Positions 44,237 to 54,203 of a stretch of 64,000 nucleotides of DNA are shown here, piece by piece (position 1 is the first letter of the stretch; each line of letters starts with the position of its first letter). The position numbers and the translations under genes were made by a program. Source of the stretch: Clonostachys chloroleuca (Eukaryota > Ascomycota > Sordariomycetes > Hypocreales > Bionectriaceae); the NCBI GenBank assembly GCA_037952775.1, contig JBANAY010000001.1, forward strand, positions 5,828,001-5,892,000, given 5' to 3'. The notes beneath the pieces are model-generated. The model searched no databases and was not told the DNA's origin. It saw only the letters and a list, made by a program, of their open reading frames with translations.

Positions 44237-46027
44237 ATGGCAGGCTACGCCCTTGTGTTAGCTGCGGTGGCCATAGCAGTGTACGCTGCCTACCGCCTGC
44301 TGCTCCCAAAGCCAATCCCCGGCATCCCGTACAACGAGGCCGCTTCACGATCCATCCTCGGCGACATACCTACCATGCTGAGCGAGGGAAAGGAAGCCAC
44401 CTTCACCTGGATGATATCTCAAGCCAGCAAGCGCCCGGGCCCGCTCTTCCAGTTCTTCCTCAACCCCTTCGACAAGCCCTTTGTCCTCCTCACCGACTAC
44501 CGCGAGAGCCGGGACATTCTGCTGCGCCGCAAAGAGTGGGATAGATCCGACTGGTCGATCGATATTCTGGGCGGCCAGCTCGCCAAACATCACATCAATA
44601 TGAAGACTGGGGCAGCGTGGAAGGCCCATCGCCGCCTGCTGCAGGATCTCATGAGCCCGTCCTTCCTCAATGAGGTCGCGGCTCCCAACATATACCATAG
44701 TGCTGAGGGGCTGGTGCAATTGTGGAGAGAGAAGGTTCGTGTTGCTGATGACAGGTCGTTTTCCACCGAGGCAGATGTGTACTATGCCGCGCTGGATGCC
44801 GTACTGGACTTTGGCTTTGGTGATAGTTTCCCACACCGAGCTATCCCGCATCAACAGAAACTTATTGGGACAATGGATACAAACAATATCGCCTCGTTGT
44901 CCAAAGACAGCGATATGATTGAGTTTGAAAAAGCACCTATTCACGAGACTTTGGAATCCATGCTTCAGATTTCCGATGCAATCGGGGCAGTGGCTGATAC
45001 TGGCATGGTGAAGTTGGCTTGGTGGTGGCGGAATCGCCAACCTGCAGAGCGAAAAGCACGCGGTATTCGAGATACCCTTGTCAAGGAACAGGTCTTGATG
45101 GCCAAGGACAGGCTGCTTCGGGAAGACGGCGAAGCCAAAAACAAGATCAAGTCAGCCATAGACCTGATGGTCAACCGGGAGAAATTATTTGCGGAGAAGG
45201 ACGGTCGCCAACCAGTGTTTTGGTCCGACGACATTCGTGACGAGGTGAGTTGCTTTTCATTTCCTCGCTCTTCCCGTATGAATCAAGAGATGCTGTGAAG
45301 ATACTAACCTGCTCAGATCCTCGGGTTTGTAGTAGCCGGCCATGACACCACGAGCACAACCCTTCTCTGGGCCGTCAAATACCTCACCGACTCACCCGAT
45401 TCTCAAAAGAAGCTGCGCGATGCTCTGCGGTCAACTCACTCCAACTCCTACGCTGAAGGCCGCCCGCCCACTTACAGAGAGATATCCTCAGCCAACTGCG
45501 GCTATCTGGAGGCATTCATCGAAGAGTCGCTACGACTGGCCAACACCGTCCCGGTCCTTGAGCGACAATGCGACAAAGACACCGTCATCTTGGGCCACCA
45601 CTTGCCAAAAGGTACAACTCTTCTGCTCGCCACAAATGGCCCAAGTATCACCGAAAATGGCCGACAGATTGATGAGAGCCTTCGCAGCGAGTCAAGCCGA
45701 GTCTCCGCCAAGGAGCGCGATCTTCGGGAATGGTCTAGCCACAATCCGAGTGCGTTCTTCCCCGAGAGATGGCTTGAAAAAAATCCAGACTCGGATGAGC
45801 TCTCGTTCAATCCTCAGGCTGGGCCGACTTTGCCATTTGGTCTTGGTCTTAGGGGCTGTTACGGGCGAAAGCTGGCCTACTTGGAACTGAGACTGATGGT
45901 GACTCTCTTGGTCTGGAACTTTGAGTTCAAGCCCACTCCCGCAAGGTTGTCTGGATATGAACCTGTTGATGGGTTGACTCACAAGCCAAAGACGTCCTAT
46001 GTGAGGCTGGAACCAGTGAAGCAATGA
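44237..46027 (+). CDS. Cytochrome P450 monooxygenase
   Basis: Exons 44237-45244 and 45317-46027 (72-bp intron GTGAGT...GCTCAG), 572 aa. ATG 44237 opens a membrane anchor (MAGYALVLAAVAIAVYAAYR) followed by the proline-rich KPIPGIPY hinge, so the enzyme is ER-bound. The I-helix VVAGHDTTSTTLLW (~res 341-354) begins right after the intron. The K-helix ExxR is EESLR (~405-409) and the heme loop is LPFGLGLRGCYGRKLA (Cys ligand ~517). All key residues are present. It uses NADPH-P450 reductase electrons to hydroxylate an unknown substrate. No other biosynthetic genes flank it, so a housekeeping or detoxification role is as likely as secondary metabolism. CYP family not assigned. Confidence 0.92.
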
Positions 46028-46379
46028 GAATATTGAGCAGGATAGAACGGGCTATGAAGAATTTTTGTACAGAATGCTTGTATCTTAGGTTATTTATCAA
46101 AACATCAGGGACAACTCAACTTACGATGTATGTTAATCGTTCCCTAAAACAGTGATAGGCGGACGTGTTTAAGAGATTCTGCGTTACTTATCCAACTTCT
46201 GCAGTCAAACATAAGGCTACTCGCCATGGCAAAAGCGAAAGCTGCCACTCGGATCGGTGAGGCACTTGACTTATCATTCAAACCGTAGTAACTCTCGCGT
46301 GATATGTCTATAGGGTAGGGTAGATTGAGGAGACGAGGGAGCAAAAAGAAATCTACAACAGCTAAGCGCCGCCCAGCAT
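46028..46379. other. 3' flank of the P450
   Basis: No gene. GGGTA-type repeats start near 46310 (ATAGGGTAGGGTAGATTG). Confidence 0.4.
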
Positions 46380-47600
46380 AGGCTGGCCACCCGTTTCATA
46401 TATTATAACTTCCTAAAATTTATTTTTTATCTCCTTATAAAAAGGGAGGGTTATATCAGGATCAGCCTTTAATATAATAATATATAGATACAGGTAAATA
46501 ACAGCTTACTTATAAGCTTGGGTACCCCCTCTGCGGTAATCTATAAGTTCTATAACCCTTTATCCCTCTATACTCTATCCCCTGGTTTACTTATAATTTC
46601 TAATATTAATATCCCTGATATTTAATACTTTTGAAAGGTCAAGGTCTCCAGTATAGGGTAGACCAGCTGTAGGGTAAGCTGGGTCTAGGGTAGATAAAGC
46701 CTATAGGGTAGGCTCCGAAATACTAGAGAAGGATCGTTTGAAAAGGCGTAGTAGAAGGTGCGGGCTCTATAAGAGAAAATAAAGCTCTATCAGCTACAGG
46801 GTAGCTAAGAAAGATAGACTGTAGGGTAGATAAAAGAGTGTATTGGTAACTTGTAGAATCTCTATCTAGCAGGGAGGAAGCCCTGTACTTATAGGTGTTT
46901 CCAGGCTGTAAGGGCCCTGAAGATAACACGTTGCCTTCTGTAATACGGGCTCGTAACCGCTATAAGGTTCTCGTACAGAGGGATACGAGGCCGCTAATGC
47001 AGATGCTACAGCGGATACGAAGTCCGCTAATACAGCTGCTATAGTGGTTACGAGGTTCACTAAACTAAGTGCTAAGGTTCTCGTACAGCGGATACGAGGT
47101 CCGCTAATGCAAGCGCTGCAGCGGACACGAAGTCCGCTAATGCAGCTGCTTCAGCGCAATACGGGATCGCTAGCATGGACGCCACAGCGGCCGTTACAGC
47201 GGTTGTGACCGCTAACGCAATTGCCCCAACGGGCAGCCACAGTGGGTTGGGCCAGTGGCTTCAGAGGGCTCCCAGCTTTGGAGAGCCCTAAGTAAGTTAT
47301 TTCATTCCCCCTTACCCTATACTAATTATATATCATTTGATCAATTAATATAGGGTAATCTTGATCTACCCTATAGTCTATAGGGTAAATCTCAACAAAT
47401 ACAGGGAGGGCTAAGGCCTATATATAGCGGTTTAATAATAAGAGTATAGTTTATAAGCTTTCTGTAAAGACTAAAGCTAGATATAACTATATCTAGAATA
47501 CTTAGGAATAGTATATACCTCTGAAACTATATAAATAATGATAATATTAAATCAAGGCTAGTCAAACGTCGTCATTTACAGATGCGACAGGGGGAAGGCA
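46380..47600. repeat. AT/TpA-rich repeat-derived block with GGGTA motifs
   Basis: Base composition changes sharply: long runs rich in TATA and TTATA with very few clear codons, and many dispersed TAGGGTA/TACCCTA motifs (e.g. about 46645, 46690, 46800, 47345-47390). TpA excess and loss of coding structure are what RIP-mutated repetitive DNA looks like in this group of fungi. No recognisable transposase or polymerase frame survives. Confidence 0.5.
46945..47222. repeat. Degenerate minisatellite, ~33-bp unit
   Basis: Repeats of the type GATACGAAGTCCGCTAATGC plus CAGCTGCT with start points near 46982, 47014, 47047, 47091 and 47124 (spacings 32, 33, 44, 33) and more degenerate units on both sides. 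It is GC-richer than the surrounding AT-rich block. The 33-bp period equals 11 codons, so it may descend from a coding repeat (Ala-rich in one frame). Confidence 0.7.
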
Positions 47601-48280
47601 TAATCGGTGTCGGCAATTCTCATCCGAAGGGGTCTTCTTGAACTTTCGTAGGCCGGGTTCTTCATCCGCAGAGTTTTGATCGACCTCCCTCCTCTTCGGC
47701 TCACCGGACATAGGTCTCTGTCCTCGCCAATCTGAATATTTCTCTTCAACATTTTATAACTTCTCGATCGATCGCTTTCGGCGATGTTTATCGACGCACT
47801 CGATTTAGCTTCGCTATATTCGTTTTTGAGGACACAAGCTAGTGGAGGAGGAAGCTAGTGGAGGAGGAAGCTAGTGGAGGAGGAGGATGACGAAGATAAG
47901 GACTGTTCAACCGATTCTTCGCGATCGCAAACTGAAAACTAGACATGTTAATAAACGCATGATAAAGAAACATAGCTAGGGATAATTATAAATCAGACTC
48001 TCATGGTTGTGAATAAGGAGGTAAAATGAAAGTGCATCGAGGACGAAACACTGTCTGGATTCAATGCCCGTTGATTCTGGCGGGGCGGCTGCCTAATTGC
48101 TGCCCAGCCTTATTGGCCACGTCTGGGTGGGTTTTTTGGCTTATAGTTGTGGCTGTTTAAATGTGACTTTCGGATGTGGCACACAGTTGCGCAGTTTTCT
48201 GGCGCAGGTGGCGATGTTCCAGGTGCTGCTTTCAAGGGAGCGGAGCCTTTCGTTCCTCAAGGCACGTGTTCCGTGATGTA
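47601..48280. other. Intergenic
   Basis: No gene recognised. It contains the 16-bp tandem repeat and the left flank of the inverted-repeat element. The phrase CCTTTCGTTCCTCAAGGCA at about 48247 is echoed at about 50192 (CCTTTTCGTTCCTCAAAGGC), hinting at another decayed dispersed sequence. Confidence 0.35.
47838..47885. repeat. Three tandem copies of a 16-bp unit
   Basis: GCTAGTGGAGGAGGAA x3 (the last ends GGAG). The 16-bp period is not a multiple of three, so it is unlikely to be coding. Confidence 0.85.
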
Positions 48281-48550
48281 CGGAGGACGATTCAGAAAGT
48301 AATGTCCCACGCTAAATGCGCCACACCATAGATCCTTGCGAAGGACTTCAGGGTACATGATGCTTTAGTGTCTAGAGTGCTATAGCTCTCATTATTCTAG
48401 CGGAGATAGGGAGGTCAAATCGAGATATAGGTGTCGTGGGCGTGCTAATTAATAGCTGACTTTTAGTGGAAGAATGTATTTTTTGTACCCTTGCAAGAAA
48501 AAGCAATTATGTGGCTGGTGCTAGGACATTACTTTCTGGATGGTCCTCCG
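48281..48550. mobile_element. 270-bp terminal-inverted-repeat element (MITE, mariner-like target)
   Basis: The left end reads CGGAGGACGATTCAGAAAGT AATGTCC. The reverse complement of the right end reads CGGAGGACCATCCAGAAAGT AATGTCC. The 27-bp inverted ends differ at only two positions. The element is bordered on both sides by TA (48279-48280 and 48551-48552), the target duplication of Tc1/mariner-type elements. The 270-bp length leaves no room for a transposase, so it is a non-autonomous MITE. Confidence 0.85.
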
Positions 48551-49367
48551 TAGTTTGAGCATCGACCACTTTTCTGCCCCCTCCCGACTTAACCATCGCA
48601 AGCAAGCCTTTGGATGCACGCAGCGTGTACTTGAATGACTATTAACAGGAGACCGGTCCCCCTACGGAAACCGCCAATGCCTTTCGGAACGACTTAAGAC
48701 CTTGAGAAGTAAGGCGCCTGTGTGTGACCAGTCTTTGCCTTTTGCAATTTGAGACACTGCGCACAGTCACATAGGGCCGGAAATCAAGACATCACACACA
48801 AGGGTTTGGTCTTTTGGTGGTGAGTTGTGTTGGAAATATTGGCAAGGAGATACTGACTGAGGCAGGATCAGCGCATTCTATGAGACTATGGAGGTCTGTA
48901 CTTGCCTTAGTCTCGGGGGTCATTTGCCGTCTGTTTACTACATATGAAACTGATTCTGGTCAGCAGTTGATGGAGCGATTGTAAGACAGCGGTAAGATAT
49001 CGGCAAGCTATTATCTATGATAATAGACCGTAGAGCTTCCGACAACATTACCCGGATCGTATGATGGATGCTTAAACACACGTCAAAGTTGCAGAGATGC
49101 GCATCAGGATGGAGTCACTTTGAAACAGAGATGCGCGACTTTTGATATATATTGTCATGAATGGCTGAGACACACGACCTAAGCGAGAATAGTCCGGAAT
49201 GTAATAAATCCAGCAAAGATTGGAAAGGGATACACCTATCACATGTCGCTCCTACCAGGGTATATAAGATAGGGAAGCCAAATACAACGCAGCGTTCCAG
49301 ATCAGATTTTATCTATCCTAAAGTGAATTGAATTTCATAGAATTTCTTACTTCGTTCTCAAATCAAT
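48551..49367. other. Intergenic and promoter of the small Cys-rich gene
   Basis: No gene seen. TATATAAG at 49261-49268 lies 100 bp before the next ATG. Confidence 0.4.
49261..49268 (+). promoter_or_regulatory. TATA box of the defensin-like gene
   Basis: TATATAAG, 100 bp upstream of ATG 49368. Confidence 0.5.
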
Positions 49368-49727
49368 ATGCGCTTCACCTCCGCCGCTTTTGTTCTCTGC
49401 ATGTCGGTCGGCAGCTACGCAATGGCTATGCCTGGCGAAGCATCTAACGCCGTCTCTCACGTTGCTCAAGCTGCTCAGTATTGTGCGGCCGCTGGGAGCT
49501 GCAAGGGAGCCGGCGGTGGAAGCCTCTGCAATAATCGAGTCAGTATTGTTTAGTTTGCCTTTTGAATGCTGTTGCTAATATACCTCAGTGCAAGGAATGC
49601 ACAAATAACAAGGGCAAGCATTACCAAGGGGGCAGTTGTGGCGGGTGGCTCTGGCAGTAAGTTATGCAAAGACTATAGAAAAGTATATATTGACACAATC
49701 TTTAGGACTTGCCAGTGCTTTTTATAG
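49368..49727 (+). CDS. Small secreted cysteine-rich protein, defensin-like (CS-alpha-beta pattern)
   Basis: Three exons: 49368-49538, 49589-49656 and 49706-49727, 86 aa. Introns are 50 bp (GTCAGT...CTCAG) and 49 bp (GTAAGT...TTTAG), phase consistent. The signal peptide is MRFTSAAFVLCMSVGSYAMA. The mature part has eight cysteines; the last six include C-x3-C (CNNRC), G-x-C (GGSC) and C-x-C (CQC), the three elements of the cysteine-stabilised alpha-beta motif of defensins. The introns fall within the cysteine framework, so reading any single exon misses the pattern. Expected to be secreted and possibly antimicrobial or an effector; activity is inference. It lies in a repeat-rich, fast-evolving stretch beside a MITE. 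Confidence 0.7.
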
Positions 49728-50280
49728 AAGGCTTCAGGGAAGAACGGCTGCAAGAAGATGACGTATGTCTGATGGATTTGGTTTCTCGATGGGATGGAAA
49801 CAGCATCTTGTCCGTGATGATAGCTGCGAAGGCAACAAATAAATAGCCCCATCATAAAATCCGATATCTATCAGATCACTCGTTGGTAGCTTTCACGATT
49901 TTGAAAAGATTTTAATTATTCATTTGCGAGCCTTGGCACTCCAACAATACATGAACCGACTGGAACGAAGGATGTGCACTTTGGAGGGCAGTAATGAATG
50001 CATGATTTTTCTTGGCTTTGTGACTTTTTTTGTTGTTGAGGCTAATGAAATTGGCTGCTGTAAAGTATTTGTGGCGTATGAATGGTGGTGAATTAATTGT
50101 GGTACATGACGAGGCGCAGGCATCTGTGGTGCAGTTGTTGAGCACGGATCGTTTAGCGGCTCGTGCGTATAAAGGAGAGCGCGGAAGAAAGAACCTTTTC
50201 GTTCCTCAAAGGCATTAAGCACCAACGTCCAATTCGCATACCTCATTCAAGATAGACCACAATTGCATTATTTCACTCAA
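49728..50280. other. Intergenic
   Basis: No gene recognised. Confidence 0.4.
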
Positions 50281-50753
50281 TATCTTGTTTATATGTTTAT
50301 CCATGATATGTAGTGTGAAAACAGTACTTTAACGTACCATATCAAGCCCATGACAGCGCCCATGATAATGGCTACGTAGCTCGTGGCCGTCACAACTACC
50401 CACCACGGTTCAACCGCTAGGCTGGTTCCCTGCTGGAATCCCTCATCGTTGTAGCCAATCTGCCAGAGACGATAGAACGCAGTATAGATGAGCCCGACAG
50501 CGGCAGCATTGACTCCTCTAAGGGCCGATTTTACCCATCTCCACCCCCGAATCGCATTCCAGATACCCATGGTTCCATGCACCGTAATTAAACCGGGAAA
50601 GAAAAGACCCAGGAACCCAAGAACAGCGCCAGCAGCTGAGTTGTGGCCTCCGTTGATCGCCGTCAGACTACCAAGGTACACAGCAAAGTTGAAGTTGGGT
50701 CCTGGAAACGCCTGGATGATAGCGAGACCAATCATGAAATCACGCGCGCTGAC
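50281..50753 (-). pseudogene. C-terminal half of a chromate-ion transporter, downstream of an in-frame stop
   Basis: Continues without a break from the chimeric frame upstream, after TAG 50754-50756: VSARDFMIGLAIIQAFPGPN, FNFAVYLGSLTAINGGHNSA, AGAVLGFLGLFFPGLI. The PGP and GFLG signatures are those of the CHR (chromate transporter) family. Homologues usually have Trp at the stop position, so TGG-to-TAG explains the break. The frame drifts after GLIWY, possibly into non-coding sequence. The N-terminal half of the transporter is missing. Probably not functional. Confidence 0.7.
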
Positions 50754-53378
50754 CTAGCCTTCATCGACAATATACTCGCGGAGCAGCGGAATCACGACGG
50801 GGCCGCCGCCAAAGATGATGGTACCCGCGAGGTACATGTTGCCGAAGAGACCGTAGAGGAGCGGGCGGTTGGGCAGGACGCCGCGCAGGGCCATGACGAC
50901 GATAAAAGTGATGAGGAGAAGTCCGGATTTCCAGCTGATATTGAGGCGCCGTTCCTCGGGGACGACGCGCGGCTCGGACTCAGGGATTAATGCTTCACGT
51001 GTAGTGATTTGCACCTCCGATCCACACCGAATGCTTCCTTCCCGTTGCGGCATGAACACCGACAGACTGCAGACGCAAACTCGCGTATGAGAATTGCCGC
51101 GTACGCAGAGTCGCGTACTAGCATTACAGCAAGCCCTTGCCAGCGTCATCACATGTTTTGGCCGAAATTCAGCCAAGGAGCTGGTCTCTTTGATGATAGA
51201 AGTACATCCGCCGCTGCGGATTGTATAGAGTCCATGAATTGCATCGTCCAGAAACGCGGCGTGATGGGAGAAGCTCTTGGCTAGGACTTTCTTCACAAAG
51301 TCACGGCGAGTTTCTTCACGACCCTTTGGTCGACCTACGGTCCCCATTCGAAGGTTGTTGAAGAAATCGAGAAGCTGGTCACGAAACCTGACAATGGCCT
51401 CCAGAGCTTTCCTATCGAGGGAGGACTCCAGGCAAAAGAACTCGGCAAGGTCAGGTTCTTCTTCAATCACTCTCTCGTAAGCATATAATGCGTGCATGTA
51501 TCCCAGATGATCAGACTGGTGTGATACGAATCTACCCAGAGGGGGGTTAGAGCGCGCATTTCCCTCGGCGGTTGGACCAAAGATAGGTCGGGGAGAGTTA
51601 AAAATTGCGGCAAGGCAAAGGATCTCATATTGCACGCCATAGCGGAAGCCTTCGACAACAGCTTTGAACCAGACGGGAGAGATGGGACTGTCGGATGTCA
51701 TGCAACGGTAGGCCGTTGTGCCGTCTTCAGTCACGAAATGATCATCGTCGAGCAAGCCACTAGAAATCAAATATTGGCATACGGTCAAAATGCAAAGAGA
51801 AAGCAAGGCTCAAGTAGTTTGGGCGACGGCAAAGAGCAAGTTCTCGCTGAGAGCAAAACTTACAGAGTCTCCAACTCGCAAAATCCTGCTGCGACGATTG
51901 CTGGACCAGGTGGATCAAGCAGCTGCAGGTCGTTCATGCTGCGGTAGTCGAGTGCTTTCAACAGGAGGATTTCCGAAGCCATGCTCGTGCGGAGCAACTC
52001 AGGCGATCTTTGCAGTTCCAAGCCATCATAGGATGCCTCGCTGTAGAGGCGGAAACACACACCGGATGGCGCTCGAGCGGCCCGTCGGTCAGCATTCTTT
52101 TTGAAAACGGATTCGATGGATGACACTTCCATTCGAGCAGTAGGGTTAAAAATTTTTATCTCAATAAGCCCTGAGTCTGTTTTGAAAAACCATGGGATGT
52201 TAATAAGGATTGAAAGAAGACAAGGCACAAAGAAGGAGAGACTGAAGACAAAACTATTAACGTACCAACAACATAGCTAACACCATCAACATAAAAACTG
52301 TTCTTAACCAGTCCTGTGCTGACAAAGCACCTTTGCCGAGGGGACGAAATGAAAATTTTCCGCTGTTCGTCGATATTGAAATCTTTGTGAAAGGGAACGA
52401 TTTCTTGGGCAGTTTCCCGACCCCCAAATTGTGAGCAGAAAAGTTTGACGTCGTTGGCGGTTACGAGGACGACGAGAATATGACCAAGCGCGGTAGGTGC
52501 CAACGCCAGATGCATCTCATGCTCGACCTTCTCGATCTCGAGGACAATTTCCACCATATCAGTAAGCACTCGGCCATCCAGCGTCGGGCAGTATTGAACG
52601 ATGGCCGGCTTGTTGTGGCTGGCAATTGTCATGGTCGATACAGCAAGCTCGTCGAAATAAGTGAGCAATGAACTGGTTTCATAGGCGCTACAGATGATCA
52701 CAACCTTGAAAGCGGAGCGAAAGGGAAGCAAGTCTTTGAGAGCCATCAGCAAAATATCAGTAGCCTTTGTTCTTTGGTCGACCTCATTGATGATGATACA
52801 GCTCTGGTTCCTAGTGAGTATTTACTATGCAGAAAGAAAGAGGATGCGTAGTTGAGGTCTTACGTATTTTGATAGCATGCCATCACCCTGAAGCTTCCAC
52901 AGCAAATTTTCAGCATTTGTAAACTCTAGAAGTGTCTCGTCCGTGGTTCTGTCGCCTCCCGCAATGTTGTAGCCAACTCTATATCCAACCTCGCAATGAA
53001 CCTTAGCCGCCACACGGTTGGCAAGCAAAGTTGTTGTCGTTTTGTTTGGCTGGACCGAAGCCACTCGCTTACCGCTATTGGGCTCTTCCGAGAGAACAAA
53101 TTCAGGGATTTGTGTCGACTTGCCGCAACCGGGTTCTCCAGACACTACGACAACCTGCGTGTGCATCAGTCTCAAGGCAGTCCATGAACAGAAGCATGGA
53201 TAGAAACGCAATAGGAATCATGACAACTTACACTAGATGCACGGTACAGGTCGAGGAACTCCTGACGCTGTTGTGCGATGGTGGAGGAATGGGTGCCAGC
53301 GCGAGGATGGTTTCCAGGCTCATCTTCGAGTCGCTCTTTTTCGCAGGAAGAAGTCGAAGCCCTTCCATCAGGCTCCAT
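50754..53378 (-). CDS. Degenerate DEAH-box helicase-like protein fused in frame to chromate-transporter sequence
   Basis: Exons 53232-53378, 52864-53154, 52266-52803, 51864-52176 and 50754-51759 (introns 77, 60, 89 and 104 bp, GT..AG, phase consistent), 764 aa. Residues 54-63 are an intact P-loop (SGEPGCGKST). Elsewhere the Prp43/DHX motifs are altered: DEAH is NEVD (152-155), SAT is SAY (185-187), and the arginine-finger motif QRAGRAGR is DRRAARAPS (355-363). Spacing and surrounding residues (GVSYVVDSGLIEIKIFNP, SGVCFRLYSEASYDGLELQR, GVQYEILCLAAIFNSPRPIF) still follow the family through the ratchet region. The usual C-terminal OB domain is absent. From about residue 703 the protein becomes chromate-transporter sequence (SGLLLITFIVVMALRGVLPN, IFGGGPVVIPLLREY) and ends at TAG. 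ATPase activity is doubtful. Confidence 0.65.
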
Positions 53379-54203
53379 CGTTGCCGTAAGGCTAGAGAAC
53401 AACAAAAGCAATGCAGGTGGTATGAAGAAATACTCGAGCACTAGGATCCGTGGAACTCTGATGATGCGTGCAAAAGAAAGAAGCGCGTGGGCCCTTGGTT
53501 AGATTATGTTGTTGTGTGTGGGAGGAAGAAAAGAAGTCAGAGTAGCTGGGCTCTGAATAAGAGTCACGTAGTAACTGGACGTGAATGTGGAGCGAGCAAG
53601 TGGCAAAGCCGTGTCATGGTACAAACACTTCCCGCATAGCAACAGTAACCACTCCTGCCTAACTCAACTATCAGACCAAACGCGAGTGAATGCCGGTATA
53701 CGACAACTTCAAATTATTAATTGCCTCCTCATCCAACGTATCAAAGGCTTTAACCAGGAGGTTTCATCGATTAGTAGTGGCTAAAGAAGTACTATAGGTT
53801 CACCGATTAAAGAGTTCATCATGCTGTCCTAGAGAAATAAAACAAATCCACTGACCCAGGTTTTCGGCAATCTAACAAGAGGAGTTTAGGGGTTGAAAAC
53901 CAGTTGCCACCAGTATTCCTAATGTTAGCTACACAAATGGCTACGCGTTTCAACCTAGTCTCTACGCGTGTGGCACTTGCTGATATTAACTACGGGGGGA
54001 GAAAGATTGATCACAATACTCGCATAATTAAAAACAGTAATAGAAGATGCCAGACCCGACATCTTGACACCAGGAATACGATCGATATTACCTACAACGA
54101 ACTAATCAAGGAGACCTCCCACCCATTAACTTGAAAGGGCTTAGAACTGATTTCAGATGTTTCGGTAACAGTAGGAATGAAGACTGAGAAACGTTCATGC
54201 TAA
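53379..54203. other. Intergenic
   Basis: Promoter side of the helicase-like gene, then about 600 bp of decayed-looking sequence. A 76-codon plus-strand frame (53904-54134) has no recognisable domain. Confidence 0.4.

Noticed and set aside
46945..47222. CRISPR-like array
   Set aside because: The units are degenerate tandem repeats without distinct spacers, and the organism is eukaryotic.
46310..47400. Internal telomere sequence because of GGGTA motifs
   Set aside because: The motifs are scattered and not in tandem TTAGGG phase; better explained by AT-rich repeat decay.
53904..54134. Small gene of 76 codons
   Set aside because: No domain, no signal peptide, AT-rich and decayed context; likely a chance frame.
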